Below, piece after piece: positions 24,864-33,365 of a stretch of 64,000 nt of DNA. Every line of letters starts with the position of its first letter. The stretch's first letter is position 1. The position numbers and the translations under genes were made by a program. Source of the stretch: Xanthobacteraceae bacterium (lineage in GTDB: Bacteria; Pseudomonadota; Alphaproteobacteria; Rhizobiales; Xanthobacteraceae); NCBI GenBank assembly GCA_029266425.1, contig JAQSWY010000006.1, positions 62,001-126,000 of the forward strand, read 5' to 3'. Below the pieces are notes generated by a model that did no database searches, was not told the DNA's origin, and saw only the letters and a program-made list of their open reading frames with translations.

Positions 24864-25838
24864 ATGACCCCATCTCGTCGAGAGGTGCTCCTCGGAGCAT
24901 CCGCTGCGTCACTTGCTCTGTCATCTGGAGTTGGATTCGCGCAAGGCGCCTGGGTGCCGACACGCGACGTAGAGTTCGTGATTCCCTTCGCCGTCGGCGG
25001 CGGGTCTGACCTCCTGGCGCGCGTCATCGGGAAGATCATCGTCGAGGAGAAGCTGATTCCGACGCCCCTGGTGCTGAACAACCGTCCGGGCGGCGGCGGC
25101 GCGGTCGGCATCGGCTATGTGGCGGCGAGCCGCCGCGCCGATCCGCACACCATCATTCTGGTGAATGGCACCACCCAGATCACGCCGATCCTCAACCCGG
25201 CGGCGCGCACCCTGACCGAGGTGCAGCCGATCGCCAATGTGATGCTCGACGACTTCCTGCTCTTCGTGAAGAGCGACTCCAAATACAAGACCATTCAGGA
25301 ATTCGTCGCCGACGTCCGCTCGAAGCCCGACAAGACCTTCAATTTCTCCACCGGCGGCACCACCGACGTGATGGCCATCACCATCTTCTCGCGCGCCATC
25401 GGCAAGGAGATCAACGCGGTCAATTTCAACAGCGGCGGTGAATCGCTGACCGCGCTGCTCGGCGGCCATGTCGACGGTTCGATCGGCAATCCGCTGGAAT
25501 TCATGGGTCATATCGGCCCCGATGGTCCGATCCGCCCGCTCGCCGTGTTCCGCGACGATCGCTTCAAGGCGTTCCCGAACGTGCCGACCATGAAGGAGAG
25601 CGGCATCAATGCGCCGAACTTCCAGATGTGGCGCGGACTTGCCCAGCCGAAGGGCGTCGATGCAGCGTCGCAGGCCTATTGGCAGGGCATCATGCGGAAG
25701 GTGAACGCATCGGCGACGATGAAGAAGTACATCGCCGACAATGTCGCCACGGAAGCGCCGCTCTACGGCAAGGACTTCGAGAAGTTCCTCACCGACCAGG
25801 AGCGCCTCTATCGCGACCTTCTCGGCAAGCCGGCATAG
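24864..25838 (+). CDS. tctC: Tripartite tricarboxylate transporter substrate-binding protein (TctC family)
   Basis: Periplasmic binding protein (324 aa) of a TctCBA secondary transporter for a carboxylate-type solute. The N-terminus is Tat-like (SRREVLLGASAASLALSSGVGFAQG). Bug/TctC landmarks are VEFVIPFAVGGGSDLLARVI, LNNRPGGGGAVG and FPNVPTMKE. TctC genes are expanded in many proteobacteria with diverse ligands, so the substrate is unassigned. It leads an operon with tctB, tctA and a TIM-barrel isomerase. A GGGAGGAACC ribosome-binding site precedes the ATG. Confidence 0.92.
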   Translation: MTPSRREVLLGASAASLALSSGVGFAQGAWVPTRDVEFVIPFAVGGGSDLLARVIGKIIVEEKLIPTPLVLNNRPGGGGAVGIGYVAASRRADPHTIILVNGTTQITPILNPAARTLTEVQPIANVMLDDFLLFVKSDSKYKTIQEFVADVRSKPDKTFNFSTGGTTDVMAITIFSRAIGKEINAVNFNSGGESLTALLGGHVDGSIGNPLEFMGHIGPDGPIRPLAVFRDDRFKAFPNVPTMKESGINAPNFQMWRGLAQPKGVDAASQAYWQGIMRKVNASATMKKYIADNVATEAPLYGKDFEKFLTDQERLYRDLLGKPA

Positions 25839-25845
25839 CATCACC

Positions 25846-26298
25846 ATGAAACGCTCCGCGCTCACCGGCGAATTGCTGTTCGCCTTGATGTTCGCGGTGC
25901 TCGGCCTGGTCTGGATGGTGGGGTCCCGCGACCTCCCCCTCTGGGCCGGCTTTGCGCCGGATTCCGGCTTCCTGCCGCTCGTCTTCGGCACGCTGCTGTT
26001 CGTGCTTTCCGGCTGCGTCGCCCTCGCCGTGTGGCGCAGCCCGACCGACATGTCCGAGCGCGAGCCGATCGGCAAATCCTGGCAGATCCTGATTGCGCTG
26101 CTCGTCGCCGTCGCGGCGCTCGGCGTCCTCGGCTTCGTCATCCCGCTGTTCGCGATGATGCTGTTCCTCTACGCCTATGTTGAGAAGCTGCCATTCATCC
26201 GCTCCGCCGTCGTTTCCGGCGCGACCACGGCGGCTCTGGCTTTCATCTTCGAATATCTTCTCGAAGTCCCTCTGCCGCTGCTTCCCTGGGGGACGTGA
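25846..26298 (+). CDS. tctB: Tripartite tricarboxylate transporter small subunit (TctB family)
   Basis: Small four-helix membrane subunit (150 aa) of the TctCBA system. Helices are visible at about 9-27, 42-62, 80-103 and 106-145, with the family's GFAPDSGFLPLVFG region between helices 1 and 2. Lies seven bases after tctC and one base before tctA. Confidence 0.88.
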   Translation: MKRSALTGELLFALMFAVLGLVWMVGSRDLPLWAGFAPDSGFLPLVFGTLLFVLSGCVALAVWRSPTDMSEREPIGKSWQILIALLVAVAALGVLGFVIPLFAMMLFLYAYVEKLPFIRSAVVSGATTAALAFIFEYLLEVPLPLLPWGT

Positions 26299-26299
26299 G

Positions 26300-27796
26300 A
26301 TGGATTCGCTGATCAATCTCATGGGCGGCTTCGCCACCGCGCTCACGCCGACCAATGTGCTGATGTGCTTCCTCGGCGTGTTCCTCGGCCAGTTGGTCGG
26401 CGTCTTGCCGGGCATCGGGCCGGCGGCGGCGATCGCGCTCTTGCTGCCGCTGACCTTCGGCGCCGATCCCACCGCCTCGCTCATCATGTTCGCCGGCATC
26501 TATTACGGCGCGCAATATGGCGGCACCATCACCTCGGTGCTGATCAGCGTGCCGGGCGAATCCTCCACGGTGATGACCAGCATCGACGGCTACCAGATGG
26601 CGATCAAGGGCCGCGCCGGCGCCGCGCTCGGCATCGCCGCCATCGGCTCCTTCATCGCCGGCACCATCTCGACTCTCGGCCTCACCTTCCTCGCCCCGCC
26701 ACTGGCGAAGGCGGCGCTCTCCTTCGGCCCTCCGGAATATTTCTCCCTCGTGGTGCTCGGCCTCGTCGCGCTTGCCGCAGTGAGCGGCGGCTCGGTGGTG
26801 AAGGGCCTCGCCTCGGGCGTCGCCGGCCTGGTGCTGGCGACCATCGGGATCGACCCGCAGAGCGGCGTCGCCCGCTTCGATTTCGGTGCGGTCTGGCTGC
26901 TCGACGGCATCGAGTTCATCGTGCTCACCGTCGCCCTGTTCGGCATCGGCGAGGTGTTGGCGAGCTGCACCACCGCCACCGCACGCCCGGTCGCCGACGT
27001 CAAGAACGTGATCCCGACGCGAGACGACTGGCGGCGCAGCCGCATGCCGATCCTGCGCGGCTCGCTCATCGGCTTCGTCGTCGGCGTGCTGCCGGGAACC
27101 GGGGCGACGATAGCCAGCTTCGTTTCCTACATCACCGAGAAGAAGGTCTCGAAGCATCCGGAACAGTTCGGCACCGGCGCCATCGAGGGCGTCGCCGGGC
27201 CGGAGGCCTCGAACAATGCCGCCGCGGCCGGCGCCATGGTGCCGATGCTGGCGCTCGGCGTGCCGGGCTCGGGGACGACCGCGATCATCCTCGGCGCGCT
27301 GGTGATGTTCGGCTTGCGGCCGGGGCCGGAGCTATTCACCCAGAACAGCACGCTGGTCTGGGGCGTGATCGCCAGCATGTATATCGGCAATCTCCTGCTG
27401 CTGATCATGAACCTGCCGCTCGCCGGCCTGTTCGCCCAGCTCCTGAAGGTGCCGTACAAATGGCTCTATCCGCCGATCCTCGCCGTGTGCCTCGTCGGCG
27501 TGTTCTCGCAATCGAACAGCCTCGAGGATTGCTGGCTTCTGGTCGGCTTCGGCGCACTCGGCTGGGCGATGAAGCGCTATGACTGGCCGGCTCCGCCGAT
27601 GATCCTCGGCTTGGTGCTCGGCCCGATGTTCGAGAGCGCGCTGCGCCAGTCGCTGACCATCTCCCACGGCGCGATGGACATCTTCATCACGCGGCCGATC
27701 TCGGCGGCGCTGATCCTTTGCGCCGTGCTGTTCGTGGCGATCCCGGCGATCGCGGCGCTTTATGGCCGGCACTCCACGCCGGCCGCGGCAGAGTGA
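26300..27796 (+). CDS. tctA: Tripartite tricarboxylate transporter large permease (TctA family)
   Basis: Main channel subunit (498 aa) with about ten to twelve membrane helices. TctA hallmarks are VLPGIGPAAAIALLLPLTFG, YYGAQYGGTITSVLISVPGE, GVLPGTGATIASFVSY and a second repeat ALGVPGSGTTAIILGAL. Complete, no frameshift. Start at 26300 directly after the tctB stop with GGGGGACG as ribosome-binding site. Confidence 0.94.
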   Translation: MDSLINLMGGFATALTPTNVLMCFLGVFLGQLVGVLPGIGPAAAIALLLPLTFGADPTASLIMFAGIYYGAQYGGTITSVLISVPGESSTVMTSIDGYQMAIKGRAGAALGIAAIGSFIAGTISTLGLTFLAPPLAKAALSFGPPEYFSLVVLGLVALAAVSGGSVVKGLASGVAGLVLATIGIDPQSGVARFDFGAVWLLDGIEFIVLTVALFGIGEVLASCTTATARPVADVKNVIPTRDDWRRSRMPILRGSLIGFVVGVLPGTGATIASFVSYITEKKVSKHPEQFGTGAIEGVAGPEASNNAAAAGAMVPMLALGVPGSGTTAIILGALVMFGLRPGPELFTQNSTLVWGVIASMYIGNLLLLIMNLPLAGLFAQLLKVPYKWLYPPILAVCLVGVFSQSNSLEDCWLLVGFGALGWAMKRYDWPAPPMILGLVLGPMFESALRQSLTISHGAMDIFITRPISAALILCAVLFVAIPAIAALYGRHSTPAAAE

Positions 27797-27801
27797 GGAA
27801 A

Positions 27802-28659
27802 ATGAGCGTGGGCATCCGGGACCGCATAGGGATCGACCTCAATCGGCGCATCGGCCTGGAGCCGGGCCTCGACTGGGCCATCCGCAACGAGGTGCGCTAC
27901 CTCAATATCTGCCTCGATCCCGATCCGGAGCTGTTCGACCCGGCCAATCCCCGTCTTGCCGAGGCGGGCCGGCGGCTGCGCGACAACGGCATCACCCTCG
28001 GCCTGCACACGCTCTCCGCGGTGAATGTCGCGGAGGACAGCCGCTTCCTGTCGGAGGCGATGGACCAGTATCTCACCGCCTATCTTCGCGTGGCGCGCGC
28101 GATCGGCGCCGGCTGGGTCATCATGCATGGCGGCTACCACTTTACCGCCGACAAGGCAGAGCGGATGGAGCTCGCCGTCGCCCGGCTCGCTCGCATGTGC
28201 CGGATTGCCGAGGATGAGGGCGTCACCATCCTGCTGGAGAACATGAATCCGGAGCCGGCCGGCGCCGAGGTGAAGTACCTCGTCCATGATGTGGAGGAAG
28301 CGAAATTCTACTTCGCCAACCTAACCTCGCCATCGCTGCGCTGGGCCTTCACGTCGAACCACGCGCACATGCTGGACTATGGGATAGTCGGCTTCCTCGA
28401 TCGCATGCAGGAAGCCGGCATCGGTGTCGACCGCATCGGCGAGGTGCGGCTCGCCGACAATCGCGGGGTGATCGAGGAGCATCTCTATCCCGGGACCGGC
28501 AATCTCGACTTCGTCGGGCTGTTCACCACGATGGAGGCGCGCGGCTATCGCGGCCACTACATGCAGGACTACACGACGATCGAGGACATGCTCTCCGGCC
28601 GCGACGTCATCGTGGAGTTGATCGAGCCGGCATTGGAGCAGGTGCAGCTGCCCGCATAG
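27802..28659 (+). CDS. Sugar phosphate isomerase/epimerase-like TIM barrel protein
   Basis: Xylose-isomerase-like TIM barrel (285 aa), cytoplasmic. Metal-binding candidates of this superfamily are E146 in TILLENMNPEP, H187 in FTSNHAHML and H227 in EEHLYPGTGNLDF. HGGYHFTADKAERM matches the nucleic-acid/sugar epimerase pattern. It follows tctA by five bases with a GTGAGGAAA ribosome-binding site, so it probably acts on the imported compound or a derivative. Whether it isomerises a sugar acid or inositol-like compound is not resolvable here. Confidence 0.85.
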   Translation: MSVGIRDRIGIDLNRRIGLEPGLDWAIRNEVRYLNICLDPDPELFDPANPRLAEAGRRLRDNGITLGLHTLSAVNVAEDSRFLSEAMDQYLTAYLRVARAIGAGWVIMHGGYHFTADKAERMELAVARLARMCRIAEDEGVTILLENMNPEPAGAEVKYLVHDVEEAKFYFANLTSPSLRWAFTSNHAHMLDYGIVGFLDRMQEAGIGVDRIGEVRLADNRGVIEEHLYPGTGNLDFVGLFTTMEARGYRGHYMQDYTTIEDMLSGRDVIVELIEPALEQVQLPA

Positions 28660-28744
28660 ATCACGCCTTCTCCTGTTTCCCATTCAGACCCCGCCCGAGG
28701 AGTGCTAGACGGGCGGCAACGATGAAGGCGCGACAGGAGGAACC

Positions 28745-29497
28745 ATGCCCGATCACCTTCAAAGTGCGCTTGACGAACTCGCGCCCACCGGCCGCCTCCG
28801 GGCGGCCGTCGCCGTCGGCGAAGCGGCCTCCGCGGTATGGAACACCCGCGATGCGGTGACCGGCGAACTCAAGGGCGTCGCCGCCGATCTGGCGCGGGGA
28901 ATCGCGAAGACGCTCGGCCTGCCGCTCGAGTTTGTCGCGCACAAGAGTTCGGCCGCGATCGTTGAAGGGGCGGAGAGGGGGATCTGGGATGTCGGCTTCA
29001 CCCCGGTTGACGCCGAGCGCAAGAAGCGGGTGGATTTCAGCACCGATTATTTCCTCGGCGACAGCACCTATATGGTGCGTCCCGGCTCCGCGATCGCGAC
29101 GCTGGCGGATGTCGATTCCGCCGCGGTGCGCATCGTCGGCATCGAGGGCACGGCTACTTTGCGGGCCGCTCGGACCTCGCTCCGCAACACTACGGCGCAG
29201 GGCCTCGCCCAACTCGACGAGGCGCTCGCCATGTTCGGGCGCGGCGAGATCGACGCGCTCGCCTTGGGCCGCGAATCCATCCTCAGCCTGCTGCCGCGCT
29301 TCCCTGGCGCTCGCGCGTTGAAGGAGCATTTCCTGGCCACGGGCACGGCGGTCGCGCTGCCGAAGGGGCGTCCCGAGGCCTTGGCTCTGGTGACCGCTGT
29401 CGTCGAGGCCATCAAGGCCGACGGTACGCTGCGCGCCATCCTCGACCACAACGGTCTTGCCGGCGCTGCCGTGCCGCCGCCGGGGTCCCGGGCCTGA
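28745..29497 (+). CDS. Solute-binding-domain protein (family 3-like) without signal peptide
   Basis: Resembles periplasmic amino-acid binding proteins of family 3 (250 aa): LRAAVAVGEAAS, GVAADLARGIAKTLGLPLEFV, WDVGFTPVDAERKKRVDFSTDYFLGDSTYMV and GRGEIDALALGRES. However, it begins directly with the mature-type fold (MPDHLQSALDELAPTGRLRAAV) and has no signal, and a perfect AGGAGG site fixes the start. It should therefore be cytoplasmic, perhaps an enzyme or a ligand sensor rather than a transport receptor. Its stop abuts the convergent LysR gene with no gap (TGATCA). Confidence 0.85.
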   Translation: MPDHLQSALDELAPTGRLRAAVAVGEAASAVWNTRDAVTGELKGVAADLARGIAKTLGLPLEFVAHKSSAAIVEGAERGIWDVGFTPVDAERKKRVDFSTDYFLGDSTYMVRPGSAIATLADVDSAAVRIVGIEGTATLRAARTSLRNTTAQGLAQLDEALAMFGRGEIDALALGRESILSLLPRFPGARALKEHFLATGTAVALPKGRPEALALVTAVVEAIKADGTLRAILDHNGLAGAAVPPPGSRA

Positions 29498-30403
29498 TCA
29501 ACCCCGATCTATCCGCGCCGTCCGCACGAAGTCGAGGAAGGCGCGCAGCTTCGGCGGCGCCAGCCGGCGGCTCGGATAATAGAGGTGCAGCGGCTCATAG
29601 GTCGGGCAGTACGTGTGCAGCGCCTTGACCAGCGTGCCATTGCGCAGTTGGTCCTTCACCAGGTCCTCTGCGAGGAAGGCGAGGCCCGCGCCTCTCGCCG
29701 CCATCAGCGCCGCGAAGGGCATGGTGTTGGCGGCGAGCCGCGGCTCGGGCGTGAAGCTGACATCGCGCCCGTCGACCACGAATTCCCAGGCCGCTATCAC
29801 CCGGCTCGAGGCGAAGCGATAGGCGATGCAGTCGTGCGCAGCGAGATCGGCCGGCCGCTCCGGCGCGCCGCGACGGGCGAGATAGGCCGGGCTCGCCAGC
29901 ACCGCCATGCGCAGCGGTTCGCTGACGCGCAGCGCGATCATGTCCCTGTCGAGCAATTCGCCGATGCGGATTCCGGCGTCGAAGCCCTTGGCGGCGAGGT
30001 CGACGAAATCGTCGTCGAACACGATGTCGAGCCGCACGTCGGGATAGGCTTCGAGGAACGGTGCGGCTACCGCCTCCATCAGCAGGGGACCGGCGATCCA
30101 CGGCACATTGAGCCGCAGCAGCCCGGCCGGATGATTCTTCGCTTCCCTCAAGGCGATGCCCGCGGTCTGTATCTCTTCCGCCGCCGGCCGCACCCGGGCG
30201 AGATAAGCGGCACCTGCCTCGGTGAGGCCGACGCTGCGTGTGGTGCGGTTCAGCAAGCGCACGCCGAGCCGCGCCTCCAGCCCTCGTACCGCTTCGCTGA
30301 GCGAGGCCGGCGCGACGCCGAGCGCGGCCGCGGCCCGAGTGAAGCTCCTCGTCTCCGCGACCTTGAGGAAGGCGATGATGCCGCTGAGCTGGTCGATCCT
30401 CAT
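29498..30403 (-). CDS. LysR-family transcriptional regulator
   Basis: LysR-type regulator (301 aa). The winged helix covers about 1-60 (FLKVAETRSFTRAAAALGVAPASLSEAVRGLEARLG...NRTTRSVGLTEAG), followed by the effector-binding domain of the AaeR/DmlR-like subgroup (GLLRLNVPW, DAGIRIGELLD). Start at 30403; the frame runs on upstream without conservation. It is divergent from a short-chain dehydrogenase gene across about 100 bases, the classic arrangement for a LysR target, so it probably controls that gene. Confidence 0.92.
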   Translation of the reverse strand: MRIDQLSGIIAFLKVAETRSFTRAAAALGVAPASLSEAVRGLEARLGVRLLNRTTRSVGLTEAGAAYLARVRPAAEEIQTAGIALREAKNHPAGLLRLNVPWIAGPLLMEAVAAPFLEAYPDVRLDIVFDDDFVDLAAKGFDAGIRIGELLDRDMIALRVSEPLRMAVLASPAYLARRGAPERPADLAAHDCIAYRFASSRVIAAWEFVVDGRDVSFTPEPRLAANTMPFAALMAARGAGLAFLAEDLVKDQLRNGTLVKALHTYCPTYEPLHLYYPSRRLAPPKLRAFLDFVRTARIDRG

Positions 30404-30505
30404 TATGAGGCTTTTCCGAATACCCAGAGCGGATATTGGCGATTTCTCGCAAGTCTGAAAAGGCGGACCATCTGTGCGAAACGGCACAGCCGAGGGAGAC
30501 GCGCC

Positions 30506-31492
30506 ATGAACGAGCATGCATCGAACGATGGAGAGATGAGCCGGCGGGACATCCTCATCGCCGCGCCGCTTGCGGCCGGACTGGCCGCATCGCTTGGCGC
30601 CTCACCGGCGACCGCCCAGCCGTCGGCGGGTGCTCGCAGCGGCGGCCCCAGCCGGATGCAGGGCAAGGTCGCGCTCGTCACCGGGGCGGCGCGCGGCATC
30701 GGCCGGGCCTGCGCCGTGGCGCTCGCCATGGAAGGCGCGGATGTGGTGTCGCTCGATCTCGCCGGGCCGGTGGAGAGCGTCACCCAATATCCGCCGGCGA
30801 CCCCGGCCGATCTCGGCGAGACGGTACGCCGCATCGAGGCGGCGGGACGGCGCGGCCTCTCCGTGCGGGCCGATGTGCGCGACAGCACGGCGCTTCGCAA
30901 CGCGGTCGCGCGCACCGTGAGCGAATTCGGCCGGCTCGACATCGTGGTGGCCAATGCCGGCATCGGCATGTGGGGCGCGCTGGCAGCGATGGACGACCGC
31001 CAATGGCGGGACGTCATCGACATCAATCTCACCGGCGCCGCCAACACCATGCGAGCAGTGCTGCCCCACATGCTCGAACGCCGCGACGGACGCCTCATTG
31101 CCATTGCCTCGGTGGGCGGGCGCGCCGGCTTTCCGGATGTGTCCGCCTATTGCGCCAGCAAATGGGGAGTGATGGGCCTCGTCAAATCCGCCGCCCTGGA
31201 GCTCGGCAAGTCGAACGTGCGGGTCAACGCTGTGTGCCCCACTGCAGTCGACACGCCCATGTTCCGCAGCCCCGAGGGCCAGTACCGCTCGATACTGCCG
31301 GATCTCGGCCGCACCCCGACCGATGACGACATCATCCCGCTGATGCGGCAGGTGCATGCCTTGCCGGTGCCCTGGGTGTCGCCCGAGGACGTCGCCGCCG
31401 CCGTCACCTTCCTCGCCTCGGACGAGGCGCGCCATATCACCGGTGCGGCCATCGACGTCGGTGCCGGCAGCAATGCGCGCTACACCGCCTGA
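30506..31492 (+). CDS. Short-chain dehydrogenase/reductase with Tat signal
   Basis: SDR oxidoreductase (328 aa) preceded by a twin-arginine-like signal (MSRRDILIAAPLAAGLAASLGASPATAQ). The SDR domain starts at about residue 50: ALVTGAARGIGRA (NAD(P)-binding TGxxxGIG), NAG in VVANAGIGMWG, catalytic Ser (IASVGGRAG), and YxxxK in AYCASKWG. Mycofactocin-type SDRs share the insert near SLDLAG and the long C-terminal segment PMFRSPEGQYRSI. Because the Tat system exports folded, cofactor-loaded proteins, a periplasmic NAD(P)-enzyme is possible. Target of the divergent LysR is likely. Confidence 0.88.
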   Translation: MNEHASNDGEMSRRDILIAAPLAAGLAASLGASPATAQPSAGARSGGPSRMQGKVALVTGAARGIGRACAVALAMEGADVVSLDLAGPVESVTQYPPATPADLGETVRRIEAAGRRGLSVRADVRDSTALRNAVARTVSEFGRLDIVVANAGIGMWGALAAMDDRQWRDVIDINLTGAANTMRAVLPHMLERRDGRLIAIASVGGRAGFPDVSAYCASKWGVMGLVKSAALELGKSNVRVNAVCPTAVDTPMFRSPEGQYRSILPDLGRTPTDDDIIPLMRQVHALPVPWVSPEDVAAAVTFLASDEARHITGAAIDVGAGSNARYTA

Positions 31493-31510
31493 GGCATCCG
31501 CATGCCGCCA

Positions 31511-31546
31511 CTACCAGCCGGCAAGCGAAGGCTTGCCAGCTGGTAG
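31511..31546 (+). terminator. Stem-loop after the SDR gene
   Basis: CTACCAGCCGGCAAGC and GCTTGCCAGCTGGTAG form a 16-bp stem with one mismatch and a GAAG tetraloop, 19 bases beyond the SDR stop. There is no T-run after it, so it may be a Rho-assisted terminator, an mRNA 3' end stabiliser, or an operator for the GntR gene that starts 66 bases downstream. Confidence 0.55.
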
Positions 31547-31611
31547 TGCTTGACAGCTGGCCGCAGCGCCATCGTAGACTGGATAAGTGGATACACATAT
31601 TCAGTAGCGCG

Positions 31612-32283
31612 ATGTCCCGCTTCGGCACGGCACTTTCCAACGGCACGGCGGAAGAGGAAGCCTACCGCCACGTGCTGGCCGGCATCCGCACTGGCCGCTT
31701 CAAGGCCGGCGACCGGTTGATCCCCGAGGAACTTGCCGGCGAGATCGGCATGAGCCGCATGCCGGTGCGCGAGGCGTTCCGCCGGCTCGCCACCGAAGGG
31801 CTGGTGGTGCTGCGGCCGAACCGCGGCTGCATGGTCGCCGGGCTCACCGTCGAGGAGATGTACGAGGTCTTCGAGATACGCTCCGTGCTCGAGGGCCTCG
31901 CGGTGCGCCTTGCGATGCCGCGGCTCGATGCCGAGGCGTTCGATGAACTCGAACGACTGCTCGAGCGCATGGTGCGCAGCGGCACCGCGGGCGGAGGCTG
32001 GGTAAGCCGGCATCGCGAACTCCACGAATATATTTGCGGCTTCAGTCATCGGCCGAAGCTGATCCGCCAGATCGCCGCGCTCCACATCACCATCGAGCCC
32101 TATCTGCGCATCTGGTTCGACCATGCGGAGAAGCCGCTCTCGGCGGAAGCCGAGCATCGTGCCATCATCGACGCGCTGAAGACGGGCGATACCGCCCATG
32201 CCGAGCGGCAGATGGCCGAGCACATCCTCACCACCGCGCCCGATCTTGCCGCCTTCGCCTTTGGCGGGGGAAGGCCGGCCTGA
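31612..32283 (+). CDS. GntR-family (FCD) transcriptional regulator
   Basis: GntR/FadR-type regulator (223 aa). The N-terminal winged helix contains RHVLAGIRTGRFKAGDRLIPEELAGEIGMSRMPVREAFRRLATEG, and the C-terminal FCD ligand domain has the metal-type residues in RSVLEGLAVRLA, HRELHEYICG and EHRAIIDALKTGD. It opens an operon with an amino-acid ABC importer 50 bases downstream and presumably senses the importer's ligand. AGTGGATACACAT just upstream (31586-31598) is a possible self-operator. Confidence 0.92.
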   Translation: MSRFGTALSNGTAEEEAYRHVLAGIRTGRFKAGDRLIPEELAGEIGMSRMPVREAFRRLATEGLVVLRPNRGCMVAGLTVEEMYEVFEIRSVLEGLAVRLAMPRLDAEAFDELERLLERMVRSGTAGGGWVSRHRELHEYICGFSHRPKLIRQIAALHITIEPYLRIWFDHAEKPLSAEAEHRAIIDALKTGDTAHAERQMAEHILTTAPDLAAFAFGGGRPA

Positions 32284-32334
32284 CGACCAGCCCAACCAAC
32301 AAACGGCACACAAGTGCAAACAGAGGGAATGATC

Positions 32335-33204
32335 ATGAAACCGATCCGGAACATCGAGCCGATCCGGAAGATCCTGGCTGCCGGCCTCGGGCTGGCGCTG
32401 CTGGCCGTCGCCCCGGGCGCGAAAGCGCAGGACAAGCCGACCGCCATCACCATAGCCACCGAAGGCGCCTATGCGCCCTGGAACTTCACCGCGCCGGACG
32501 GCAAGGCGGCGGGTTTCGAGATCGACCTCGCGCAGGATTTGTGCGCACGCATGAAGCTGACCTGCACGATCGTCATCCAGGATTGGGACGGGCTGATCCC
32601 GGCACTCAATGTCGGCAAGTACGACGTCATCATGGCCTCCATGTTCATCACCGACAAACGCCTGGAGGTCATCAATTTCAGCCGGCCCTATGCGATCGAT
32701 CCCTCGGGCTTCGCGGTCTCCAAGACGAGCGCCCTGGCCAAGGCCGGGCTCACCGGCAAGTTCGACCTCAACAACGAGGCCGCCGCGCTGCCGATGATCG
32801 AGAAGATGAAGCCGCTGGTGAAGGGGCAGATCGTCGGCGTGCAGGCGGCGACCACCAACCTCGCCTTCGTGAAGAAGTATTTCGAGGGCGTCGTCGACAT
32901 CCGCGAATACAAGACCACCGAGCAGCACGACCTCGATCTCGCCGCCGGCCGGGTCGATGCCATCTTCGCGCAGAACACCTCGCTCGCCGCAACGCTGGAG
33001 AAGCCGGAGTTCGCCGAGTTCACGCTGGCCGGACCGGGCTTCCTCAACGGTGTGTTCGGCCGCGGCACCGGCGCCGGCTTCCGCAAGAAGGACACCGTCC
33101 TGCTCGGCATGTTCAACGAGGCGATCGGTGCGGCCATTGCCGACGGCACCATCAAGAAGCTCTCGATGAAATGGCTGAAGTCCGACGTCACGCCTCCGCA
33201 ATGA
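32335..33204 (+). CDS. Amino-acid ABC transporter substrate-binding protein
   Basis: Periplasmic family-3 binding protein (289 aa). A Sec signal (ILAAGLGLALLAVAPGAKA) is followed by TIATEGAYAPWNFTAPDGKAAGFEIDLAQDLC, the octopine/nopaline/lysine-arginine-ornithine receptor pattern, and DWDGLIPALNVGKYDVIMASMFITDKR. The arrangement GntR-SBP-Q-M-P resembles opine or basic amino-acid uptake operons (occ/noc/his type). ATG 32335 has GAGGGA at optimal spacing; another ATG six bases upstream is less well placed. Confidence 0.92.
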   Translation: MKPIRNIEPIRKILAAGLGLALLAVAPGAKAQDKPTAITIATEGAYAPWNFTAPDGKAAGFEIDLAQDLCARMKLTCTIVIQDWDGLIPALNVGKYDVIMASMFITDKRLEVINFSRPYAIDPSGFAVSKTSALAKAGLTGKFDLNNEAAALPMIEKMKPLVKGQIVGVQAATTNLAFVKKYFEGVVDIREYKTTEQHDLDLAAGRVDAIFAQNTSLAATLEKPEFAEFTLAGPGFLNGVFGRGTGAGFRKKDTVLLGMFNEAIGAAIADGTIKKLSMKWLKSDVTPPQ

Positions 33205-33240
33205 TGGAACACAGCTCCGGCGCCTGGAGCCCTGTCCGCC

Positions 33241-33334
33241 CGGATAGAATCATCCGAGCGACAAGATAGCGCTCTGGATTCAACGAGCTGGAGCATGTTC
33301 CGCAAGAGCCTTTCAACTCTTGCGGAACATGCTC
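33241..33334. repeat. Stem-loops between binding-protein and permease genes
   Basis: CGGAT-AGAATC-ATCCG (33241-33256) is a small hairpin. It is followed by a perfect 18-bp stem, GAGCATGTTCCGCAAGAG (33291-33308) with CTCTTGCGGAACATGCTC (33317-33334), loop CCTTTCAA. The GGAGCATGTTCCGCAA unit recurs at 39472 in another ABC operon in the same relative position. Likely role: mRNA 3' end stabilisation or partial termination behind the binding-protein gene. Confidence 0.85.
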
Positions 33335-33365
33335 TAGTGCGCCGGGGCTGTCGCCGGAGGTTGGC

